Source: Clostridioides difficile
GTDB taxonomy: Bacteria > Bacillota > Clostridia > Peptostreptococcales > Peptostreptococcaceae
Length of the DNA: 64,000 nt
NCBI GenBank assembly: GCA_024919175.1
Contig: CP103804.1
Coordinates: 1,612,001-1,676,000 of the forward strand
Direction: 5' to 3'
Position numbers and translations under genes: made by a program. Positions 18,468 to 27,521 of the stretch are shown in pieces; within the stretch, counting starts at the first letter, position 1, and every line of letters starts with the position of its first letter. The notes beneath the pieces are model-generated. The model was not told where the DNA came from. It saw nothing but the letters and a program-made list of their open reading frames with translations, and searched no databases.

Positions 18468-18600
18468 GTTTATAAAAAAATTATAACAGTTTATTTTTAA
18501 TTCTAAAATTAGGTTGATATAAGTTTATTTATATTAACATGAAATTTATTTTTAGGATTAAAATTACTAGTGTAATTTTTTATAAACTTAAGTCTTTTTT
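18461..18600 (+). terminator. conditional terminator with a very long loop before the PTS gene
   Basis: GACTTAGGTTTATAAAAAAA pairs with the complementary strand at about 18572-18594 (AATTTTTTATAAACTTAAGTC), followed by TTTTTT. Close to 90 bases lie between the arms, including an inner hairpin GTTGATATAA/TTATATTAAC near 18511-18538. The very long loop is unusual for this class. Confidence 0.7.
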
Positions 18601-18637
18601 ATTTAAAAAATATAAAATAATAAGGAGAGAGAAGTAA

Positions 18638-20719
18638 ATGAAAAAAATATTTGGTGTTTTACAGAAAGTAGGAAAATCTTTGATGCTACCAGTTGCATTA
18701 CTTCCAGCAGCAGGTATATTGCTTGGTGTAAGTAATGCTTTAGCAGGAGATGCGTTACTTGCTCATTTTCCAGCACTAGCAAATCCTACATTCCAACTTA
18801 TAATAAGTATAATGGAAAGTTCAGGGCAAATTATATTCAATAACTTGCCACTTATATTTGCAGTTGGTGTAGCTGTAGGTCTAACTGAAGGTGAAGGTGT
18901 AGCAGCATTGGCAGCTATAGTAGGTTTTTTAATTCTTAATACGTCTATGGGTGTCATGTCAGGTGTCACAGAAGATATGATAGATAATTCTATGTATGCA
19001 AGTATTGTTGGAATACCAACAATTCAAACAGGGGTATTTGGTGGTATCATAATAGGTATAGTAGCTGCTTATCTTTATAAAAAGTTTTATAAAATTGAAT
19101 TACCTCAATATTTAGGTTTTTTTGCAGGTAAAAGATTTGTGCCTATTGTTACATCGTTAGCAGCAATAGTAATAGGAATTATATTATCATTTATTTGGCC
19201 ACCAATACAAGAAGGGTTACTTAGTTTTTCAAAAAATGTTATCGAAACAAATCAAACGTTAGCAGCATTTATGGAAGGGTCTTTAGAAAGATTATTAATA
19301 CCATTTGGTTTACATCATGTTTTCCATAATCCATTCTGGTATCAATTTGGAGAATATGTAAACAAAGCGGGTGAACTTGTGATGGGAGACCAAAAGATAT
19401 TCTTTGCTCAACTTAAAGATGGAGTAAATTTTACAGCAGGTACTTTTATGACAGGTGCGTTTCCATTTATGATGTTTGGTCTTCCAGCAGCAGCACTTGC
19501 TATGGTACATGAAGCAAAGCCAGAAAAGAGAAAATTTATAGCAGGAATAATGGCATCAGCAGCACTTACATCTTTTTTAACAGGAATAACTGAACCAATA
19601 GAGTTTGCATTTTTATTTGTTGCACCAGCATTATTTGTAGTACATTGTTTATTTTCAGGTTTATCATATGCAATAATGCAATTATTAGGAGTTAAAATTG
19701 GATTCACATTTTCAGGAGGATTAATAGACTTCTTACTATTTGGTGTACTTCCTAATAGAACTCCATGGTATCTAGCTATTTTAGTAGGTATTGGATTTGC
19801 AGCATTATATTATAGTGTATTTAGATTTATGATAAGAAAGTTTAACTTAAAGACACCAGGAAGAGAAGATGAATCAGAGTCTAATTTGAAAACTAGTGAA
19901 ATGTCAAAAGATGAGCTGGCATCAGAAATACTAATAGCTTTAGGAAATAAAGAAAATTTAAAAAGCTTAGATGCTTGTATAACAAGACTTAGACTAGTTG
20001 TAAATGATATAGATAAAGTGGATAAAGAAAAATTGAAATCACTTGGAGCAGCAGGTGTGATGGTTATTGGAAATAATGTTCAAGCTATATTTGGTCCAAA
20101 ATCGGATGCAATAAAATCTAATATAAAAGATATAATAGAGGGAAAAGTGAGGGTTGAAAATACTGATATTAAAAATATAGATAAAAAGAACATGGAAAAA
20201 AGTAAGAACATAGAAAGCACTAATATAGGTAATACTTTGGTGGAAGAAGAAATTTATTCATTGACAAATGGAGAAATCCTAGATATAGAAGAAGTTCCAG
20301 ACTCTGTATTTTCAAGTAAATTAATGGGAGATGGTTTTGCAATTAAATCTGATGATGGATTAATTTATTCGCCAGTAGATGGAGCTATTGGAGTTGTATT
20401 TCCAACTAAACATGCAATAATAATCAAATCTAAAAAAACTGGAGTAGAAATACTTATACATTTAGGTATAGAGACTGTAAACTTAGAAGGAAATGGGTTT
20501 GATGTATTTGTAAATGTAGGAGATGAAGTTAAAGCAGGGGATAAACTGGTTAAGATGGATTTAGAGTATATTGAAAAAAATGGTTTATCAACAATAAGTC
20601 CAGTAGTATTTACAAATTTAGAACAAAATCAAAAATTAAACATTAAAAAGGGAAAAGTTACAGCAAAAGAAAATAATCGTGTAAGTATATTAAAAGGTAG
20701 TATTGAAAAAATAGGGTAG
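18638..20719 (+). CDS. ptsG: PTS glucose-type IICBA permease
   Basis: A 693-residue membrane enzyme that imports and phosphorylates a hexose, with all three PTS parts fused. EIIC spans residues ~1-400 with ~10 hydrophobic segments and GITEPIEF at 316-323. EIIB has the phospho-Cys447 in LDACITRLRL. After a charged linker (~502-540) EIIA begins; His592 in TKHA and the phospho-His608 in EILIHLGIETV are intact. The fused order C-B-A and EIIA type fit glucose/glucoside permeases. A RAT/terminator lies upstream and the BglG-type antiterminator gene precedes it, as in the GlcT-ptsG system. The substrate (glucose versus N-acetylglucosamine) cannot be settled by eye. Confidence 0.92.
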   Translation: MKKIFGVLQKVGKSLMLPVALLPAAGILLGVSNALAGDALLAHFPALANPTFQLIISIMESSGQIIFNNLPLIFAVGVAVGLTEGEGVAALAAIVGFLILNTSMGVMSGVTEDMIDNSMYASIVGIPTIQTGVFGGIIIGIVAAYLYKKFYKIELPQYLGFFAGKRFVPIVTSLAAIVIGIILSFIWPPIQEGLLSFSKNVIETNQTLAAFMEGSLERLLIPFGLHHVFHNPFWYQFGEYVNKAGELVMGDQKIFFAQLKDGVNFTAGTFMTGAFPFMMFGLPAAALAMVHEAKPEKRKFIAGIMASAALTSFLTGITEPIEFAFLFVAPALFVVHCLFSGLSYAIMQLLGVKIGFTFSGGLIDFLLFGVLPNRTPWYLAILVGIGFAALYYSVFRFMIRKFNLKTPGREDESESNLKTSEMSKDELASEILIALGNKENLKSLDACITRLRLVVNDIDKVDKEKLKSLGAAGVMVIGNNVQAIFGPKSDAIKSNIKDIIEGKVRVENTDIKNIDKKNMEKSKNIESTNIGNTLVEEEIYSLTNGEILDIEEVPDSVFSSKLMGDGFAIKSDDGLIYSPVDGAIGVVFPTKHAIIIKSKKTGVEILIHLGIETVNLEGNGFDVFVNVGDEVKAGDKLVKMDLEYIEKNGLSTISPVVFTNLEQNQKLNIKKGKVTAKENNRVSILKGSIEKIG

Positions 20720-20828
20720 ACATATCAATATGTATATTTAAAACTTGTATGAATTTTAGTAATTTTATAAGCATGATTTAAATTTACATACTTTAGTTTA
20801 ATTAATAAAAATATATGATTTATACTTC

Positions 20829-20880
20829 AAAAAATTAGAGTTATTAGCATATTTATTTTACTAATACCTCTAATTTTTCT
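20829..20880. terminator. bidirectional terminator after the PTS gene
   Basis: AAAATTAGAGTTATTAG pairs with CTAATACCTCTAATTTTT. A and T runs on both sides suit the convergent PTS and AraC genes. Confidence 0.85.
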
Positions 20881-20904
20881 TGAAATAAAATCTATAATAA
20901 TTAT

Positions 20905-21783
20905 TTATTCATCTAACAAATTACTATCTAAATGGCTTTTATTATTTATATAGTTTTTAGGAGATACACCATAGTATTTTTTAAATGCCCTTACGAAGCT
21001 AGAATAATCATTAAATCCACATTTACTACAAACTTCACTCATAAGATGACCATTAATTATTAATGATTTTGCTAAAATCAATCTTTTTTGAATTATATAA
21101 TTGTGTATGGATGTTCCAGTATGAGATTTAAATCTTCTCATGAGATAATATTTGCTTATAAAAAATTCAGATGCAATGCTGTCTATAGAAAGTTTACTCT
21201 CTATATTTAAGTTTATATAGTTTAATATTTTTTTTATATTTTCATCATAAAATACATCTTCTACAGATTCTATGTTCTCGTTTTTTAAGAAAATTCTATT
21301 TAAAAATATCATAAGTTGTATGAACAAGGTATTTCTTAGTATTTCATTTCCAAATTCATTACTAGATTCAGAAATATTTATTTGCTCAATAAAAAGTTTG
21401 AGTGATTCAATATCATGCATCTTTAAACGCAGTAGATTACATTTATTTTCTGTGGCTATCTTAAAACATTTTTCTAAATCACTAGTATCATCACTGTTTT
21501 TTTTCATAAATTCTGGGCTAACCCATATTGCAATTCTTTCATAAAATACATTTGAGTCTATAACTGGTTTGTGAATTTCATTATTACTAATAAAAAGTAT
21601 ATCCCAAGGTTTTAGTTTATATGGAATTCCTTCAACAAAATAAGTGACATTTCCATCTATAAATATAATTATCTTATTAAAATCGTGATTATGGTATTCA
21701 AACTCTATGTCTTTTTTATCTCTGATACTAAATATTTTAAAATTATCATTTAAGTATCCAATTTTATTGTCTGTAGTTTTCAT
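20905..21783 (-). CDS. AraC family transcriptional regulator with cupin-like sensor
   Basis: A 292-residue regulator. Residues ~20-90 look like an AraC-type cupin (EFEYHNHDFNKIIIF with a His pair, then LKPWDILFISNNEIHKP). The C-terminal ~100 residues hold two helix-turn-helix motifs: LSIDSIASEFFISKYYLMRRFKS and SEVCSKCGFNDYSSFVRAFKK followed by YGVSPKNY, the AraC signature. The sensed ligand is unknown. It is convergent with the PTS gene and divergent from murE; a regulatory link with either is not shown by the sequence. Confidence 0.92.
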   Translation of the reverse strand: MKTTDNKIGYLNDNFKIFSIRDKKDIEFEYHNHDFNKIIIFIDGNVTYFVEGIPYKLKPWDILFISNNEIHKPVIDSNVFYERIAIWVSPEFMKKNSDDTSDLEKCFKIATENKCNLLRLKMHDIESLKLFIEQINISESSNEFGNEILRNTLFIQLMIFLNRIFLKNENIESVEDVFYDENIKKILNYINLNIESKLSIDSIASEFFISKYYLMRRFKSHTGTSIHNYIIQKRLILAKSLIINGHLMSEVCSKCGFNDYSSFVRAFKKYYGVSPKNYINNKSHLDSNLLDE

Positions 21784-21856
21784 AAAAGACCTCTCTTAGA
21801 TTATATTATAGAGAAGTATAGAGCATTTTTTACAATATTTCAAGCATTTTTAACCA

Positions 21857-21902
21857 TTCACATAGTAAAAAATTCTTAATATAATATTACATGAAGTGTA
21901 AT
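21857..21902 (+). promoter_or_regulatory. promoter of murE
   Basis: TTCACA (21857-21862), 17-nt spacer, TATAAT (21880-21885). It is followed directly by an inverted repeat ATTACA-TGAAG-TGTAAT at 21886-21902, over the expected start site, possibly an operator. Confidence 0.5.
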
Positions 21903-21937
21903 TTTAGCAAAAAGAGTTTAAAGGGAGGAAAGCATTT

Positions 21938-23392
21938 ATGAAATTAAATGATATTATACAGGGGTTGGATATAATCAGTGTCAAAGGTGAATTAAATATA
22001 GATATTAATAATGTACAATATGATTCAAGAAAGGTTACAGAAGGTACATTATTTGTATGTATAAAAGGATTTGTGTCAGATGGTCATAAGTATATAAAAG
22101 ATGCTATAAACAAAGGAGCAAAAGCTTTTATTGTTGAAGAAGATGTAGACATAAAAGGATATACATTTATAAAAGTAAAAAATACAAGAGAAGATATGGC
22201 AAAGATAGCTGACAATTTTTATAATCATCCATCACAAAAATTTAATGTTATAGGAGTTACAGGTACTAACGGAAAAACTAGTATAACTACTATACTAAAC
22301 GAAATATTAACTTTGAATAAAAATAAAGTTGGTCTTATCGGTACTATAAAAATATTTGATGGTGAAAAAGACATTATTTCTAATTCAACAACTCCAGAAA
22401 GTATAGATTTACAATATCATTTCAATAACATGTTAGATAATGGATGTGATTACTGTGCTATGGAAGTTTCATCACACTCATTAGCATTAAATAGAGTTGA
22501 TGAAACAGACTTTAAACTGGGAATATTCACAAACTTAACACCAGATCATTTAGATTTTCACAAAGATTTAGAAGACTATAGAGAAGCTAAAGAAAAACTA
22601 TTTTTTAAGACTACTATGGCAAATATAATAAATATAGATGATGAGGGTGGTAAAAAGATATATGAAAATATAAAAGGTATAGATGTACCTTGTTACACAT
22701 ATGGAGTTGAAACTAATGCTGATTTTATGGCTAGAGATATAAAATCAGATTCGGATGGTGTATCTTATAGATTAATAACGCCTTCTTATGAAGAAGTTAT
22801 ATTTATACCAGTTCCAGGAATGTTTACAGTATATAATACTTTAGCTGTTATAGCTGCTTGTTATATACTTGACATCCCTAAACCAGTATATAAAGAAGGT
22901 CTTAGACTTTCTAATGGAGTATCAGGAAGGTTTGAAACAGTACCAAACGATAAAGGTATAAGTGTAATTGTTGATTATGCACATACTCCTGATGCACTTG
23001 AAAATGTATTAAAAACAACTCAACAATTTGCAGAAGGGAAAATAATTTCTGTATTTGGATGTGGTGGAGATAGAGATACTGAAAAGAGACCTTTAATGGG
23101 TGCTATTGGACAAAAATATTCAGACCTGTGTATTGTAACTTCTGACAATCCAAGAACTGAAGAACCAGAAGCAATAATAAAGGATATACTTGAAGGAATA
23201 GATAAGGAAAAAGAAAATTATCATGTTGTTGCTGATAGAAAGCAAGCTATAGAAGAAGCTATAAGTATGGCAAAGAAAGATGATGTTGTAATTATAACAG
23301 GTAAGGGGCATGAAAATTATCAAATAATAGGTAAAGTTAAGCATCATTTTGATGATAAAGAGGTTGCTAATGAATGTTTAAGTAGAATGTAA
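21938..23392 (+). CDS. murE: UDP-MurNAc-L-Ala-D-Glu:meso-diaminopimelate ligase
   Basis: A 484-residue Mur ligase of normal length, acting in the cytoplasm to add the third peptide residue to the peptidoglycan precursor. Domain 1 has YDSRKVTEGTLFVCIKG near residue 29; the ATP loop GVTGTNGKTS is at ~107-116; NLTPDHLDFH near residue 205 is the carbamylated-Lys/metal region; DYAHTPDALENVL near residue 348. The DNPR motif near residue 402 indicates meso-diaminopimelate rather than lysine as substrate. It stands alone, ~10 kb from the main cell wall cluster in this window, with its own promoter and terminator. Confidence 0.96.
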   Translation: MKLNDIIQGLDIISVKGELNIDINNVQYDSRKVTEGTLFVCIKGFVSDGHKYIKDAINKGAKAFIVEEDVDIKGYTFIKVKNTREDMAKIADNFYNHPSQKFNVIGVTGTNGKTSITTILNEILTLNKNKVGLIGTIKIFDGEKDIISNSTTPESIDLQYHFNNMLDNGCDYCAMEVSSHSLALNRVDETDFKLGIFTNLTPDHLDFHKDLEDYREAKEKLFFKTTMANIINIDDEGGKKIYENIKGIDVPCYTYGVETNADFMARDIKSDSDGVSYRLITPSYEEVIFIPVPGMFTVYNTLAVIAACYILDIPKPVYKEGLRLSNGVSGRFETVPNDKGISVIVDYAHTPDALENVLKTTQQFAEGKIISVFGCGGDRDTEKRPLMGAIGQKYSDLCIVTSDNPRTEEPEAIIKDILEGIDKEKENYHVVADRKQAIEEAISMAKKDDVVIITGKGHENYQIIGKVKHHFDDKEVANECLSRM

Positions 23393-23422
23393 GGTGAAAA
23401 TTTAATAAAATATATATTTTAA

Positions 23423-23464
23423 GAATATAATATCAAAGCTATTTTGATATTATATTCTTTTTAT
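23423..23464 (+). terminator. terminator of murE
   Basis: GAATATAATATCAAA pairs with TTTGATATTATATTC, followed by TTTTTATATT. The remainder of the intergenic region to 23685 is AT-rich; no c-di-GMP riboswitch signature was found in it. Confidence 0.85.
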
Positions 23465-23685
23465 ATTAGTGAACATTAATAGAAATTATGTTAGTAACTC
23501 TTAATATAGATAATAAAATTTATTAAAATTGTATTATCTATATTAATTAATTTTTTATTGTAATAAAGTTGATAATTTTGTATAATTACAGTAAATATGG
23601 AAAAATAAGTATTATCATAAAATTGTTAGAATAATTAATATAAAATAATAATTATATACATATAGATTCCAGAAAGGCAGGAAGC

Positions 23686-25956
23686 ATGATGTTGGGTGAT
23701 GCAAAAAATAATAGGCAGGGTTTGTCCATAATTGCTATCATAAGTATCTTAGTAGTTACAATTTCCTGTTTGATTTATGGTTCAAGGTTGAATAAGACAC
23801 TGGGTGAGGAAACGAATCAATATCTTTCAGAAATAGCAAATCAAAGTGTCAATGTGTTAAAAAAACAAATTAATGGGGATATAAAATTGTTACAATCAAT
23901 TTCAATATGTATTGAAGGAGAAGAATCTTTTGAATTGGACAATATCCTTTCAATACTTAAAAGAGAATCTGTCAATAGTTCCTTTAAAAGAATGGGCGTT
24001 ATTCTACCAGATGGTATGGCATATACTACAGATGGTTATGTAGAAGATTTTTCTAAGAGAGATTATTTTGCCAAGTCAATGCAAGGAGAAGTAGTCATAA
24101 CAGGTAAGTTAAAGGATGTAATAAAAGACTATAAAGATATTAATGTGTACTCTGTACCAATTTATAAGGGGAACAATGTTGTTGGTGTTATATTTGCTAC
24201 ACATAGTACAAAGTTATATGAAAAGATACTCTCTGTACCAACGTTTAATGGAAAAGGATATTCTTATATAGCTAATAGTAATGGGGATATTGTTTTAAAT
24301 CCAAGTAGCAAAAACGCAAATTCTAATATGGAAAATTTATTTTCATATATAAATAAAAGCAGTGCCTTATCAAAATCTACTCTTAATGATATGAAATTAA
24401 ATATAAAAAATTCTAAATCAGGTTCATTAAGTTATAATATGTCTGGAAAAGGATATTATTTAAGTTATGCTCCAATAGGAATTAATGATTGGTATCTTTT
24501 TTCTGAAGTTCCTAGAACTGCTGTATCTGAAAAATCATATGCTATTATAAAACTTACATTATCAGCATGTATAGTTTTAATTGTGATATTTACATCTTTA
24601 ATAATTTATATCTTGATTATGCAAAAAAAGGGCAAGGAAAGATTAGAAGAGTTTGCATTTAAAGATAGCATTACAGGAATTGGAAATTCAAATAAATTTA
24701 ATCTGGAAGGTGGTAAATTTTTATCCACTCATGATAAAAAGAATCTAGTTCTGATTTATTTTGATATAGATAAATTTAAGTTAGTAAATGATAGATTTGG
24801 ATATGAAGAGGGAGATAGAGTATTAAGAAAAATTGCAGAAATGATTGAAAATATGTTTAAAGAACAGTCTGTATTTTCAAGAATTTCAAATGATAATTTT
24901 GCTATAATATTTGAAAAAAAGAAGGATAAAGAATCAGTTATAGAGATATGTGAAATTATGCGTAAAAAATTATCTATGATAAAAACTAGCTTAGGGGTGG
25001 AACTTAATTTGATACCATCTATAGGAGTCTATTTTATTGAAGATGGAGAAACAAATATATCTACTTGTCTTGACAAAGCTATGATTGCAAAGACTACAGT
25101 AAAAAGAAAATACTTAAAAGTGTATGAAATTTATGCTGAGAATTTAAAGGAAACTCTTATAGAAGAACGTGATATTGAGCAAGAGATGCATGATGCTTTA
25201 AAAAATGAACAATTTAAAGTATATTTGCAACCTAAGATTGAATTATCAACAGGTAAAATAGTAGGTTCTGAAGCTCTTGTACGTTGGCAACATCCAAAAA
25301 AGGGATTAATAAGCCCAGGCGTATTTATTCCTATTTTTGAAAAGAATGGTTTCATAACAGAATTAGATATGTTTGTATTTGTTCAAGTTTGTAAAAATTT
25401 TAAACGTTGGCAAAATGAAGGCTTACCTAGATTTCCTATATCAGTAAATTTATCAAGAGTGCATCTTGAAAATCCAGATTTTATAGAGAAGTTTGAAAAC
25501 ATTGCAAAAGAATATGATATTGAACCAAATTTAATTGAAATTGAACTAACGGAGAGTGCAATATTTGATAATACAAAAATGCTGTTTAAAATAATGCAAA
25601 ATTTAAAGTCTGTAGGATTTAAAATATCTATGGATGATTTTGGTTCAGGTTATTCTTCTTTAAATATGCTTAAAGATATGCCAATTGATGTCTTGAAATT
25701 AGATAGACAATTTTTTATAACAGTTGAAGATACAAAAAAGAGTCAAATTGTGGTTTCAAGTATTGTTCAGATGGCAAAGCAACTTGATATAAAAGTTGTT
25801 TCAGAGGGAGTTGAAACCTTAGAGCAAGCAGAGTTTTTAAGATTTATAGGATGTGATATGGCTCAAGGATTTTTATTTGCAAAACCAATGCCAATAGAAG
25901 AATATGAAAAGTTGATATTAAGTGGGAATGACATTGAAGGTATGAGTACAAATTAA
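23686..25956 (+). CDS. dCache-GGDEF(degenerate)-EAL membrane c-di-GMP phosphodiesterase
   Basis: A 756-residue signalling protein. A transmembrane segment at ~12-32 and a second at ~290-312 flank an extracellular dCache-like sensor (~40-280, with PDGMAYTTDG and SKRDYFAK). Then a GGDEF domain (~322-480) whose signature GG(D/E)EF is replaced by SNDNF at 401-405, so diguanylate cyclase activity is unlikely. The EAL domain (~500-745) is complete: E529-A-L, NLS in SVNLSRVH, ELTES, DDFGSGYSS, KLDRQF and EGVET, all metal/catalytic motifs of active phosphodiesterases. It should therefore degrade c-di-GMP in response to an outside signal, with the GGDEF domain perhaps sensing GTP. Confidence 0.93.
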   Translation: MMLGDAKNNRQGLSIIAIISILVVTISCLIYGSRLNKTLGEETNQYLSEIANQSVNVLKKQINGDIKLLQSISICIEGEESFELDNILSILKRESVNSSFKRMGVILPDGMAYTTDGYVEDFSKRDYFAKSMQGEVVITGKLKDVIKDYKDINVYSVPIYKGNNVVGVIFATHSTKLYEKILSVPTFNGKGYSYIANSNGDIVLNPSSKNANSNMENLFSYINKSSALSKSTLNDMKLNIKNSKSGSLSYNMSGKGYYLSYAPIGINDWYLFSEVPRTAVSEKSYAIIKLTLSACIVLIVIFTSLIIYILIMQKKGKERLEEFAFKDSITGIGNSNKFNLEGGKFLSTHDKKNLVLIYFDIDKFKLVNDRFGYEEGDRVLRKIAEMIENMFKEQSVFSRISNDNFAIIFEKKKDKESVIEICEIMRKKLSMIKTSLGVELNLIPSIGVYFIEDGETNISTCLDKAMIAKTTVKRKYLKVYEIYAENLKETLIEERDIEQEMHDALKNEQFKVYLQPKIELSTGKIVGSEALVRWQHPKKGLISPGVFIPIFEKNGFITELDMFVFVQVCKNFKRWQNEGLPRFPISVNLSRVHLENPDFIEKFENIAKEYDIEPNLIEIELTESAIFDNTKMLFKIMQNLKSVGFKISMDDFGSGYSSLNMLKDMPIDVLKLDRQFFITVEDTKKSQIVVSSIVQMAKQLDIKVVSEGVETLEQAEFLRFIGCDMAQGFLFAKPMPIEEYEKLILSGNDIEGMSTN

Positions 25957-25994
25957 AAAACTTAGTACAAAATAAGATAAAAATTTCTAAGTAG

Positions 25995-26028
25995 AGTGAA
26001 CTTTGTATAGTCAAAGTTCACTTTATTT
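25995..26028 (+). terminator. terminator after the EAL protein gene
   Basis: AGTGAACTTTG pairs perfectly with CAAAGTTCACT around a 6-nt loop, followed by TTTATTTAT. Confidence 0.85.
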
Positions 26029-26214
26029 ATGTAAAAATACCTTAGTATAAAAATATGAATTAGGTTTAGAGTATTACTTTACATTATAGGGAGCATATGA
26101 TATTTTCTAAAAGAGACATAATTTTTCTATGTCTAGAGGTTTTTAATTTGAGTATAGCAGTTTGTGAATCTAAGAATATCAGCAATTATGTAAGTACTTA
26201 AGGGAGGAAAATTT

Positions 26215-27255
26215 TTGAGTGATATAACAATTAGGGAAATGGTAAATGATGAAAGAAGTCTTGTTTGGAAAATTGGTAAATCTAGCTTTGGATTGGTTGA
26301 AGGTATGGCATTTAAAAAGCCTCAAAACGCCTTTCTTGCTATAATAGAGGGTCATATTGTTGGTATGGCTTCCTACAAAATTTTTCCTGCAAAAAATGGC
26401 CAAAAAATTGGATATGTAGAAACAGCCTATATAAAGAAGGGACATGAAGGCAAGGGAATAGGAAGTGAGCTTTACAAAAAAGTAACCATATTTTTAAAAG
26501 AACAAGGTTGCGAAACTGTTACTGCTACTGTAAAGGACGATAATGTTGCATCATGGAAGTTGTTTGAAAATAATGGATACCATATTATAAGCTTTACACA
26601 AATGTTACAAAACTATGGGCTAATGAGTACAATACGATTGTGGTTTAATAGTACACTTGCAATTGCTTCTGGATTTCATTTATGGAGCACATTGTCACAA
26701 AAAAATAGCTCATCAATTCAACAATTAGGAATCTATATTGTCTTAAACTTACTAATATCATTTCCTATTTTATTTTTTAGCAATAATTTTAATGATTTTG
26801 CTGTCAGAATAGGTGCGTTTTTTTCATTATTGATTGTTTCTTTACTTGGTGGATTAATTGCAACCTTGATTTCATCTGATAAATGGAAGTTTATTGCTAC
26901 AAGAGGAGGTTTGTTGATATCGTTATTAATTACAATTTTGGGTGGTATATGGCCAGTGGTAGGTCGATTTTATCCAACAGAGTATAAGAGGTCTACTGCA
27001 TTTAGACGAAGTATGGGAATTGAGGGATTGTTTGAGTGGTTAGGAGTACTACTTTTTATTTTAATAGTAGCAGTATTTGGAAAACAATCAGAATTTTATG
27101 AATATATTATTTCATTTGGCATAAGTTTTTTACTTTTTCATAGTATACCTTTTTATCCGTTTGGATGTTTTGGTGGAAAGCGTATTTGGGATTACAGTAA
27201 AGTACTGTCATTGTTGACAATCATAATTTCTGTGGGAATACTATATAGTTTTTAA
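26215..27255 (+). CDS. GNAT acetyltransferase fused to a multi-pass membrane domain
   Basis: A 346-residue protein. Residues ~1-130 are a GNAT N-acetyltransferase: IREMVNDERSLVWKI, then the acetyl-CoA loop KKGHEGKGIGSELYK (Q/RxxGxG/A-like) near residue 82 and VKDDNVASWKLFENNGY near residue 110. Residues ~145-346 contain about six hydrophobic segments with short loops and no family I recognise. The TTG start at 26215 is supported by GGGAGGAAA at 26202-26210. Acceptor substrate unknown; the membrane part may anchor the enzyme or act on a membrane-bound substrate. Stands alone between terminators. Confidence 0.8.
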   Translation: MSDITIREMVNDERSLVWKIGKSSFGLVEGMAFKKPQNAFLAIIEGHIVGMASYKIFPAKNGQKIGYVETAYIKKGHEGKGIGSELYKKVTIFLKEQGCETVTATVKDDNVASWKLFENNGYHIISFTQMLQNYGLMSTIRLWFNSTLAIASGFHLWSTLSQKNSSSIQQLGIYIVLNLLISFPILFFSNNFNDFAVRIGAFFSLLIVSLLGGLIATLISSDKWKFIATRGGLLISLLITILGGIWPVVGRFYPTEYKRSTAFRRSMGIEGLFEWLGVLLFILIVAVFGKQSEFYEYIISFGISFLLFHSIPFYPFGCFGGKRIWDYSKVLSLLTIIISVGILYSF

Positions 27256-27367
27256 AAACCACAAACTTTTGGTTAAACATAAATTTAAAGTTTAAAATAA
27301 TAAAGAGAAGTTTTATTTTTTAATATTCTATATTTTTTATTTAAAATATAGAATATTTTATTTTTAT

Positions 27368-27424
27368 AAAAAAGAGAGTTTCTATTATGATTTTCAAAAA
27401 TCATTTAGAAGACCTCTCTTTTTT
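27368..27424. terminator. bidirectional terminator between GNAT-membrane and ychF genes
   Basis: AAAAAAGAGAG pairs with CTCTCTTTTTT, with an inner stem ATGATTTT/AAAATCAT. The same inner stem occurs in the terminator at 7372-7424. Confidence 0.85.
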
Positions 27425-27521
27425 ATAAAATCTAAATAACTATTATAATATAATAGAAGTTTCTATTATTTTAATTTTTTTATTGGAATACAATTGTTAA
27501 GATTGTAGATAAATAAAGATT

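Noticed and set aside
23393..23685. c-di-GMP riboswitch before the EAL protein gene
   Set aside because: No conserved GEMM core was seen in this stretch.
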